DNA of 13,605 nucleotides, from the NCBI GenBank assembly GCA_004297575.1, contig SCSR01000109.1, positions 1 to 13,605 of the forward strand. The letters run 5' to 3'. A program made the position numbers and the translations under genes. The DNA comes from an archaeon (lineage in GTDB: Archaea > Aenigmatarchaeota > Aenigmatarchaeia > CG10238-14 > SCSR01). The notes below the pieces were generated by a model that ran no database searches, had not been told where the DNA came from, and saw only the letters and a list, made by a program, of their open reading frames with translations. Positions 1 to 6,477 of the stretch are shown here, piece by piece (the stretch's first letter is position 1; each line of letters opens with the position of its first letter).

Positions 1-1265
1 CCTCAAAACAAATGATATTTTACATGTCTTACAAGCTTACCGAAGAGGGAGAAAGATATCTGAAAGAAGGGCTGCCCGAGAAGAATTTGCTGAACGTCTT
101 GAAAAAAGGGAAAATAAGTATATCCCAGGCGCAAAAGCAGGTTGGTAATTTTGATATTGCATTCATGTGGGCAAAGAAAAAATTGTTCGTTGAGGTAAAG
201 AAAGGCGAGCTAATTATTTTGAAAGAGCCGAAAGAATTTCCAGAAGAGGAAGCATTGAAGAAAATCTCGGAAGGAAAACAAATCGATGAGAAACTTTTGG
301 ACACACTTTTGCAGAGAAAGCTGGTAAAAAAAGTCATCATCGGCGAGGCAGACAAGCTCATCGGCAAGGAAGTAGGAGACCTGACGCCTGACCTGATAAA
401 GACAGGTTTGTGGAAGAAGGTCAAGCTCAAGCAGTATGATGTTGATTTAGTTGTCCCGAAAATCTCGCCAGGCAAAATACATCCTTACAGGCAAGTCATC
501 GACGATATCCGAGAAAGGCTCATCGGTCTGGGATTCGTAGAAGAGCGCGGGCCGTTAGTCGAGATAGGTTTCTGGAATTCCGAAGCTTTGTTCATGCCAG
601 CAGACCATCCAGCACGCAGCATACATGACATATTTTTCATCAAAGAGCCCAAGTACGGCGCGATAAAAGACAAGGAACTGTGGAAGCGCGTCCAGTCAAC
701 TCACGAGAAAGGATGGATTACAGGAAGCAAAGGCTGGGGAATATGGAGCGACGATGCTGCAAAGAGATTGATTTTGCGCAGCCATGGAACAGCAGTCTCT
801 GCAAGAAGTGTTCACAAATATAAGGATCTCAAGAACCACAAGAGCTTCACTATCGACAGAGTGTTCCGTCCCGATGTCATCGACGCCAAGCACTTGATAG
901 AGTTCGACCAGCTTGACGGGATTGTCATTTCAGAAGATTTGAATTTCAGGAACCTGCTTGGATTCTTGAAAGAGATAATGCTGGCTATGGGTGCTGATGA
1001 TGTCAAGTTCAAGCCGACGTATTTCCCGTTCACTGAGCCATCAGTAGAGGGATATGCGTTCATCAAAGGACTAGGATGGGCTGAGATTGGAGGAGCAGGA
1101 ATATTCCGTCCAGAAGTCACGATGCCTCTTGGTGTAGACAAGCCGGTTCTTGCATGGGGATTGGGAATCGGAAGATTGGCAATGATAAAAATGGGAATCA
1201 GCGACGTGCGTTACATTTATTCAGACAATATCCAGTGGCTGAGAGACAAAGAGGTTGTGGTGTGA
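1..1265 (+). CDS. pheS: Phenylalanyl-tRNA synthetase alpha subunit, 5' end cut by the window
   Basis: Catalytic subunit that charges tRNA-Phe with phenylalanine as an alpha2-beta2 enzyme with PheT, in the cytoplasm. The frame is open to the window edge (codons TCA AAA CAA precede the ATG at 12). The LTEEGERYL/GLPE segment normally lies about 60 residues into archaeal PheS, so the N-terminal part is missing and the ATG at 12 is probably internal. Class II features, numbered from that ATG: the motif 1 region with FWN..ALF and DHPAR (around 190-205), SHGTAVSAR (around 258-266), FDQLDG (298-303) and the motif 3 region GLGIGR (383-388). The archaeal/eukaryotic consensus there is FHQ.EG and GLGIERLAM, so Asp replaces the substrate-contacting Glu and Gly replaces the motif 3 Glu. 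The stop overlaps the next gene by four bases (GTGA). Assignment is firm; the true start is outside the window. Confidence 0.96.
   Translation, partial: SKQMIFYMSYKLTEEGERYLKEGLPEKNLLNVLKKGKISISQAQKQVGNFDIAFMWAKKKLFVEVKKGELIILKEPKEFPEEEALKKISEGKQIDEKLLDTLLQRKLVKKVIIGEADKLIGKEVGDLTPDLIKTGLWKKVKLKQYDVDLVVPKISPGKIHPYRQVIDDIRERLIGLGFVEERGPLVEIGFWNSEALFMPADHPARSIHDIFFIKEPKYGAIKDKELWKRVQSTHEKGWITGSKGWGIWSDDAAKRLILRSHGTAVSARSVHKYKDLKNHKSFTIDRVFRPDVIDAKHLIEFDQLDGIVISEDLNFRNLLGFLKEIMLAMGADDVKFKPTYFPFTEPSVEGYAFIKGLGWAEIGGAGIFRPEVTMPLGVDKPVLAWGLGIGRLAMIKMGISDVRYIYSDNIQWLRDKEVVV
1251..1255 (+). promoter_or_regulatory. Ribosome binding site of the inositol-phosphatase-family gene
   Basis: GAGGT inside the end of pheS, six bases before the GTG at 1262. 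It matches the archaeal anti-Shine-Dalgarno complement and supports the GTG start over upstream in-frame codons. Confidence 0.65.
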
Positions 1266-2008
1266 AGTTGGAAAAAATCGCGAGAGAAGCGGGCAAGATA
1301 CTTTTGGAGAATTTCGAAAAGACAGAAAGTTCCATGGTTTTGAAGAAAAAACAAGGCATCGATTTCAGCATACAGACAGACAAGATGGTCGAAGATAGGA
1401 TTGTCGAGTTGTTGAAGGAAGGCGGATTCGACGGAGAGATTGTTACGGAGGAAGCTGGGAATCTCAAACTCGGAAATTCCAAATCTAAAATATTTGTAGA
1501 CCCATTGGATGGCACGTGGAACTTTTCAAGAGGCATCCCATACTTTTGTACTGCATTGTGTCTACAAGATGGCGATGTGATGGAAAGCGCGGTATACGAC
1601 CCGAACAGGGATGAGATGTTCACTGCGAAGAAAGGTCAAGGAGCATATCTGAACGGAAAGAAAATAAAAGTAAATGAAAATACAAGCGTGACAATCGTGA
1701 ACATGTCATACTTGGATGATCTTACAAAGATTCTGGAATTCCATACAAAGAACAATTTCCTAATCAGATCTCTCTTCTCGTCAGAGCTTGACCTATGTTA
1801 TACTGCAATGGGAAGGACGGATGCATCTGTTGTTCCGAAAGCTGCGAAAATCGGACCATGGGATATTGCTGCAGGATGCCTTATGGTTGAAGAGGCAGGG
1901 GGTATTGTTACAGACAAGGGTGGAAAGCCGTGGACTCCTTATTCGAAAGGCATAATCGCTGGGAACAAATCCATGCACAAAACACTGCTTGAACTGGTAG
2001 GTGAATGA
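1262..2008 (+). CDS. Inositol monophosphatase family protein (archaeal IMPase/FBPase type)
   Basis: Metal-dependent, Li+-sensitive-superfamily sugar phosphatase of 248 aa, the usual family length. Archaeal members often hydrolyse both myo-inositol-1-phosphate and fructose-1,6-bisphosphate; which applies here cannot be read from the sequence. Visible metal-site motifs are TEE at 62-64, DPLDGT at 80-85 followed by NF, and WD at 200-201 with AAG, all intact; VEEAGG follows. The GTG at 1262 is chosen because it overlaps the pheS stop as GTGA, has GAGGT six bases upstream, and gives the family's normal N-terminus. An upstream ATG at 1154 would put 36 extra residues inside pheS. The gene sits between pheS and pheT, an unusual but tightly coupled position with no intergenic space on either side, so it is probably co-transcribed with both. 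Confidence 0.92.
   Translation: MKLEKIAREAGKILLENFEKTESSMVLKKKQGIDFSIQTDKMVEDRIVELLKEGGFDGEIVTEEAGNLKLGNSKSKIFVDPLDGTWNFSRGIPYFCTALCLQDGDVMESAVYDPNRDEMFTAKKGQGAYLNGKKIKVNENTSVTIVNMSYLDDLTKILEFHTKNNFLIRSLFSSELDLCYTAMGRTDASVVPKAAKIGPWDIAAGCLMVEEAGGIVTDKGGKPWTPYSKGIIAGNKSMHKTLLELVGE
1999..2004 (+). promoter_or_regulatory. Ribosome binding site of pheT
   Basis: AGGTGA at the end of the phosphatase gene, four bases before the pheT ATG at 2009. It is a six-base match to the complement of the archaeal 16S tail and suggests reinitiation within the operon. Confidence 0.65.
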
Positions 2009-3643
2009 ATGCCGACGCTGAAATACAACAAGAAAGATTTGCAGCAGCTGATAGGGAAGAAACTGTCAGACGAGCAGTTGGAAGAAGTTCTCAATCTAAT
2101 CAAGCCCAATGTAGAGGAAAAGACCGAAAAGGAATGGACGATAGAGCTCACGGCAGACAGGCCTGACTTGTTCGGCGTGGAAGGTTTGGCGCGTGCTGTA
2201 CGGCAATATTTGGAAATCGATGAAGGGTTGAAGAAATATCCGGTCGCATCATCCAAGCTAGCTGTCAAAGTTGAATCAGTCCCAGTCCGACCATATGTCG
2301 CATCAGCAATTGTAAGGAACGTGAGCATGACTGAAGAGATGATAGATAGTTTGATGAATATTCAGGAAATCTTGCATGATACCATAGGAAGGAAGAGGAG
2401 TAAGGTAGCGATAGGCGTGCATGATCTTGATACGATAAAGCCGCCGATAACCTACACAGGAGTGAGCAAGGAGAAAGAAATGGTGCCGCTGGAGTCAACC
2501 GAAACTATGACATTGAAGCAGGTCACGGAAGAAAATTCGAAGGGGCAAGCGTATGGTAATCTCATCGAGCACAGCAGGTTATGGCCAGTTTTCACAGATG
2601 CGAACGGGATTTTCAGTTTTCCGCCAATCATAAACTCGGACAGGACAAAAGTAACACCAAAGACAAAGAACCTTTTCATCGAAGTCACTGGCACAAACAA
2701 ACAGGCGGTAAAGCAGGTGCTGAACATATTTGTGACAAACCTCGCTGAAAGAAAATGCAAGATACAATCAGTCAAGCTCAATTATGGGAAGAAATCAGAG
2801 ACAACGCCTGACTTGAGCGAAAATGTCATCGAGATTGAAAAGGACAGTGTGAACAAGTGGCTTGGAATAAATCTAGACGAGAAACAGATCAAGGAACTTT
2901 TGGAAAGGATGGGTTATGATGCAGTCGTCTCTGGCAGCAAGATTGAAGTTTTGGTTCCGGCATACAGGAATGATATATTGCATGCAGTCGATATTTTCGA
3001 GGACATTGCCATCGCATACGGTTACAATAATTTCCAAGTCGAGCTTCCTAACATCGCGACGATAGGCAAGCCCAGCCAGTTGGAAAAGTTCTGTAGCAAT
3101 GTCAGGCATCTCATGGCCGGTTTTGAATTCCAAGAAATCATCAGACCTACACTCTCAAATGTCGCAGAGCAGTTCGACAAGATGAATGTCCCCCAAGAGC
3201 CGGTGATTGAAATTGAGAATCCGGTGAGCAAGGAATACACATGCCTACGCTCATGGTTACTGCCAAGTATCGTAAAAGTTCTTGCGGCAAATAAGCACGT
3301 GTCATATCCGCAAAATATTTTCGAAATTGGAGACGTAGTGATACCGGATGAAAACCCGGAAACACGCAGCAAGTCTGTCAGGAAAATATGCGGGGCAGTC
3401 TCTCATGGCAAGGCGAACTTTGCAGAGATGAAATCAATTGTCGACAGCCTGTTGAGAAACCTCGGCATCGAGTACACGCTAGAGCCTTGCGCTCACACAG
3501 GATATACGGCAGGCAGGGGTGCGCATGTCTTCTCAGAAGGCAAAGTTATTGGCAGTTTCGGTGAAGTAAATCCGAAGACATTGGAGAATTGGAAATTGGA
3601 AATGCCTGTCGCAAGTTTTGAGTTGAATTTGGAAATAATCTAA
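2009..3643 (+). CDS. pheT: Phenylalanyl-tRNA synthetase beta subunit
   Basis: Structural, tRNA-binding and editing subunit of the alpha2-beta2 PheRS. At 544 aa it has the archaeal/eukaryotic length, much shorter than the bacterial beta subunit, and it lacks the bacterial EMAP-like insertion and the C-terminal ferredoxin-like anticodon domain. Visible parts: an N-terminal segment ending in DRPDLFGVEGLARA (about 49-62), a B3/B4 editing-type domain (about 95-240, with IGVHDLD and a PPIINSD segment), a B5 domain (about 270-345, with VNKWLG, a LLERMGY segment and a VPAYRNDI segment), and a catalytic-like core (about 350-544, with ENPVSKEYTCLR and FEIGDVV). The start directly abuts the preceding stop and has a good Shine-Dalgarno site. 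The TAA stop overlaps the TAG of the convergent ATPase gene. Confidence 0.97.
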   Translation: MPTLKYNKKDLQQLIGKKLSDEQLEEVLNLIKPNVEEKTEKEWTIELTADRPDLFGVEGLARAVRQYLEIDEGLKKYPVASSKLAVKVESVPVRPYVASAIVRNVSMTEEMIDSLMNIQEILHDTIGRKRSKVAIGVHDLDTIKPPITYTGVSKEKEMVPLESTETMTLKQVTEENSKGQAYGNLIEHSRLWPVFTDANGIFSFPPIINSDRTKVTPKTKNLFIEVTGTNKQAVKQVLNIFVTNLAERKCKIQSVKLNYGKKSETTPDLSENVIEIEKDSVNKWLGINLDEKQIKELLERMGYDAVVSGSKIEVLVPAYRNDILHAVDIFEDIAIAYGYNNFQVELPNIATIGKPSQLEKFCSNVRHLMAGFEFQEIIRPTLSNVAEQFDKMNVPQEPVIEIENPVSKEYTCLRSWLLPSIVKVLAANKHVSYPQNIFEIGDVVIPDENPETRSKSVRKICGAVSHGKANFAEMKSIVDSLLRNLGIEYTLEPCAHTGYTAGRGAHVFSEGKVIGSFGEVNPKTLENWKLEMPVASFELNLEII

Positions 3644-5016
3644 TATACTGGAAGTCCTGCATTCACTCTTTTCTCAATTAGCTTCCCTATGGCTTTATGC
3701 GGATTTTCGAGCAGTTCTTTTACTGGTCCGTAGCTTTCATTTGTAAATAAAAGCGGATTTTGTGACACGAAAGATTGGGCATTCATTTCAGTGAAACTAT
3801 AACCGTCCCTTATTTTTGCCAATTTTCTATCGGGTATTTTTTCCCAAGTTACCAACATATGTCGTTGATGTTCAAACTTTTGGCGATAAGAGTTAGTAGT
3901 GAGTTTCAAATCTCCTGATATCTGTTCTATCTTTTCTGAATCTTTGTGCATCCCGCTAGATATGCTAGCCATGCGGTTAAGATAGAATTTTGTATCGTAT
4001 TTTTCAATGTCGTCCGGACTTGGAATAGATGAAAGACCATTATAGGCTGGGTTAAGCTGACCAAGTAGGTATTTCATATTAGTGCTAAAATCTTCTCTGA
4101 TTCTATTTGTTGTATTGCGAATAAATTGTTTCACGTCGTCTTTGCTTTCCAATTCATGCGTTAAGAATTTTCTCAATACTTCATCATTTACAAACAATAC
4201 CGGATCGTATGCGTCTTTTCCATTGTAATAAATTTGGCCGACTTTATTTATCAGAAATCGTAGTAATCTCGGATTGGTAGCAAGAAGCCCTTTTGTGGAC
4301 CTCATTACATCCCCGAATGCTTTCGCAATATCATAGTATTGGTAATCCCCTTCTGTAATTGAATATGTTCTCCCGAAAAATTCGCTATCTATATTTATTT
4401 CATGCGGGTTATGTACTTTCTTACTAATTGGCGGTCGTGGAAGATTCTGCAACAAATCCTGTCTTCCTGCGACCCTTGCAACACCGTCACAAATTGTATA
4501 GAAAACATCTGGAGACCATGTATCTGTTACATAAATCAACAGAGTTGGTGAACGTTCGTAATACATTTTTGTGATACTATCAAGAGTTCTTATAAAATTT
4601 GATACTCTTCCTGTTGCCCAATCAGGCATGAAGTACAGAATGTCATCAATTACAATAACACGAGATTTGGGATTCGTTCTGCTTATTTTAAACAGCTCTT
4701 TAAAATTGCCATCAGTTACATTGTAACGTATATAGTTTATCTGATCTATTTTACCATCCGAGTAATTATCCAATAATGCTGTACTAACAAGAGTGGATTT
4801 TCCAACACCTCTTTCACCACCAACACTTATGGTTCTGGACTCATCGCCTTTCAAATTAGATAAAAATTCTTGAAGACGAGCTACATCTTTTACTTTTGTG
4901 TTGATGAAGAGCGAGTACAATTCACTTATGGCCCATTCTTTCGTCTCTAAAAGTTTGAAAACACTGTCCTCCCCCTTCAGTTCGTCCAATAATTCTCTTA
5001 CTTCGCTAAATCTCAT
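3640..5016 (-). CDS. P-loop (AAA/STAND-like) ATPase of unknown function
   Basis: A 458-aa soluble protein that I cannot place in a named family. Walker A is GGERGVGKST at 66-75. A Walker B-like strand RVIVIDDI lies at 119-126, a sensor-1-like LLIYVTD at 159-165, and NPRLLRFL at 248-255 resembles the lid/sensor-2 region of AAA+, ORC/Cdc6-like or KAP-type NTPases. No membrane segment or recognised effector domain is seen; the C-terminal 200 residues are unassigned. The gene is clearly AT-richer than its neighbours: three 60-base lines hand-counted at 3901, 4321 and 4681 hold 23, 20 and 16 G+C, against 36 in the line at 5161 in the adjacent MinD-like gene. It has its own TATA-like element, so it need not depend on the MinD-like gene. 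Possible roles include a nucleic-acid-associated or defence ATPase, but this is speculation. Confidence 0.8.
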   Translation of the reverse strand: MRFSEVRELLDELKGEDSVFKLLETKEWAISELYSLFINTKVKDVARLQEFLSNLKGDESRTISVGGERGVGKSTLVSTALLDNYSDGKIDQINYIRYNVTDGNFKELFKISRTNPKSRVIVIDDILYFMPDWATGRVSNFIRTLDSITKMYYERSPTLLIYVTDTWSPDVFYTICDGVARVAGRQDLLQNLPRPPISKKVHNPHEINIDSEFFGRTYSITEGDYQYYDIAKAFGDVMRSTKGLLATNPRLLRFLINKVGQIYYNGKDAYDPVLFVNDEVLRKFLTHELESKDDVKQFIRNTTNRIREDFSTNMKYLLGQLNPAYNGLSSIPSPDDIEKYDTKFYLNRMASISSGMHKDSEKIEQISGDLKLTTNSYRQKFEHQRHMLVTWEKIPDRKLAKIRDGYSFTEMNAQSFVSQNPLLFTNESYGPVKELLENPHKAIGKLIEKRVNAGLPVY

Positions 5017-5038
5017 GCTACATTAGAAACAGCCAAAG

Positions 5039-5046
5039 AATTTAAG
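5039..5046 (-). promoter_or_regulatory. TATA-like element of the AT-rich ATPase gene
   Basis: Minus-strand CTTAAATT, 23-30 bases before the start codon at 5016, consistent with a leaderless transcript. It overlaps the last codon and stop region of the MinD-like gene's 3' flank. Confidence 0.4.
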
Positions 5047-5047
5047 C

Positions 5048-5803
5048 CTATCCAGTAAGCCAGGAAATCATCTTTTCCATGAACGTGAGGTTCCTTTTCA
5101 TCTGCCTTCCTGTGAGCTTGCATGCCAGCCTGAAGAATTCCTGCGATGCAGGCGATGACGGGTCCATGTCGAGCAACGGGGTCTTGCTAGCGATCGATGC
5201 AGCCACGTTCTCGTCTTCCGGAATCTCTGCGATGACCGGGTACTGTATGAGCGCATGCACGTCATTCCTTCCGACTTCATGCCTCTTTCGTGTCATTCTG
5301 TTCAGCACAACTCCCAAAACTTTCTTCCCGCTCGCCTCTGCTACCTTGGCAGTCTTTAACGCATCAGCTATGGACGGCAGGTCAGGATTCGCGATAAGCA
5401 CAACCTCGCTCACAGCAGCCAACGCAGACGCAGCCTCCCTTCCGAGTGCAGGCGCAGAATCGACAAGCACAAAATCAGTATTCACCTTTTTAGTAATGTT
5501 CGCAAGCTCCCCTATATCCAATCCTATCAGGTCGTTCACAGACAAGCTTCCCGGGATGACTTTGAACCCCAGCGGATGGTCGTATGTTGCGCTTTTCAAG
5601 CTCGTCTCGCCTTTCAGTACGTGGTGTATGGTCTTCGGCGCCATGTGCATCCCCAGGTGCATGCCAAGATGCGGCGTGGTTACGTTCCCGTCGATAAGCG
5701 TGACGTTATGCCCCAGTTGCGTCAACGCATAACCAAGATTCGAAACCAAAGTAGTTTTCCCGACTCCACCCTTGCCGGACAGGACTCCTATAACACGAGG
5801 CAT
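5048..5803 (-). CDS. MinD/ParA-family ATPase with C-terminal amphipathic tail
   Basis: Deviant-Walker ATPase of 251 aa that would dimerise on ATP and bind the inner face of the membrane. The Walker A is KGGVGKTT at 11-18 with both the signature Lys11 and Lys16. Switch I is LIDGNVTTPHLG (36-47), and the Walker B-like strand is FVLVDSAP (111-118). The last dozen residues, FMEKMISWLTG, form a short amphipathic helix like the MinD membrane-targeting sequence. Relative to E. coli MinD the numbering coincides through Lys16 and Asp38, and the catalytic Asp40 is Asn here. No MinC, MinE or ParB partner is present in the window, so division-site selection is not supported; archaeal MinD homologues often position other cargo. 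It has a clear TATA-like element and lies between Yip1-family and AT-rich ATPase genes. Confidence 0.9.
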   Translation of the reverse strand: MPRVIGVLSGKGGVGKTTLVSNLGYALTQLGHNVTLIDGNVTTPHLGMHLGMHMAPKTIHHVLKGETSLKSATYDHPLGFKVIPGSLSVNDLIGLDIGELANITKKVNTDFVLVDSAPALGREAASALAAVSEVVLIANPDLPSIADALKTAKVAEASGKKVLGVVLNRMTRKRHEVGRNDVHALIQYPVIAEIPEDENVAASIASKTPLLDMDPSSPASQEFFRLACKLTGRQMKRNLTFMEKMISWLTG

Positions 5804-5827
5804 ACTAAATAATGTTTGTCGCTCAGG

Positions 5828-5833
5828 TATAAA
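5828..5833 (-). promoter_or_regulatory. TATA box of the MinD-like gene
   Basis: Minus-strand TTTATA, 25-30 bases before the start at 5803, in a 34-base gap after the Yip1-family gene. No Shine-Dalgarno site is seen, so a leaderless mRNA is likely. Confidence 0.6.
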
Positions 5834-5837
5834 GGTT

Positions 5838-6422
5838 TTATCCCATCATGCCAGTACTGACATACAATGGTACCAATGCGGCTGCAATCGCCATAGCTAT
5901 GGCCACCGTTATTATTATCGGCGCCAGGAAAGCAAGTATCGCCTTGCCAGTCGTAATATTGTGCTGTCTCTTAAGACCCATTATCAGCAACACCACTCCC
6001 CATATGCCTGCTATCATGTTGACCACAGGAATCCATCCCAACAGCAACGAAGGCGTCCTTCCGTATACAACAGCGTCATACGTCCTGTCGAAATTCTTTG
6101 GGAGTATCTTGAACAGCCTCCCGAACAGATGGATTATGCCGGCAGACAAAAACGCACCGGTAACGCTCAAAATGATGAATACAGGAATGAACACCAATCC
6201 GTACAATCCCATCATGCTACCATAAAACACCGACAAGTCAAAGGACATCATCATCGGCGCAAGCAAGTATATCGCAGGCGTCAGGACCGCAGAGACGACA
6301 GAAATTATCGCAGTGTATACCGTAGCATCCCTTACATTCATCGTCTTCCTTAGCGCCTTGTCAGGCTTCAACAATACCTGTCTTGCAAAATTAAACGCTG
6401 CCTGTATCTCTTTCCAGTACAT
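5838..6422 (-). CDS. Yip1-family multi-pass membrane protein
   Basis: A 194-aa integral membrane protein. A short cytoplasmic-looking N-terminus (1-33, with positively charged residues) is followed by hydrophobic segments at about 35-57, 72-97, 124-150 and 161-187, some long enough to be hairpins. The block YGRTPSLLLGWIP..N followed by IWGVVLLIMGLK matches the pattern of the Yip1 domain, including the aromatic/proline turn and the GLK loop before the last helix. Eukaryotic Yip1 proteins act in vesicle trafficking; the role of archaeal members is unknown, so none is assigned. It has its own TATA-like element 25-30 bases upstream and ends 34 bases before the MinD-like gene on the same strand. 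Family assignment is fairly sure; function is open. Confidence 0.85.
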   Translation of the reverse strand: MYWKEIQAAFNFARQVLLKPDKALRKTMNVRDATVYTAIISVVSAVLTPAIYLLAPMMMSFDLSVFYGSMMGLYGLVFIPVFIILSVTGAFLSAGIIHLFGRLFKILPKNFDRTYDAVVYGRTPSLLLGWIPVVNMIAGIWGVVLLIMGLKRQHNITTGKAILAFLAPIIITVAIAMAIAAALVPLYVSTGMMG

Positions 6423-6446
6423 TAAAACTAATTTCTATATCCAACC

Positions 6447-6452
6447 TTATAA
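6447..6452 (-). promoter_or_regulatory. TATA box of the Yip1-family gene
   Basis: Minus-strand TTATAA, 25-30 bases before the start at 6422, in the 55-base gap after the lipoprotein gene. Spacing fits a leaderless transcript. Confidence 0.55.
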
Positions 6453-6477
6453 GCATTGGGTTTCTTTTGCAAGTGAA

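Noticed and set aside
1154..1261. ATG at 1154 as the start of the inositol-phosphatase gene
   Set aside because: It would add 36 residues unlike the family, read wholly inside pheS, while the GTG at 1262 has a ribosome binding site and gives the normal N-terminus.
5079..5732. Long open frame on the + strand opposite the MinD-like gene
   Set aside because: It is antisense to a confidently assigned gene, has Ser/Ala/Pro-rich shadow composition, no promoter or ribosome site, and no recognisable domain.
5772..6353. Open frame on the + strand opposite the Yip1-family gene
   Set aside because: Its His/Arg/Gln-rich, low-hydrophobicity translation is typical of an antisense frame; the minus-strand frame gives a coherent membrane protein with a family motif.
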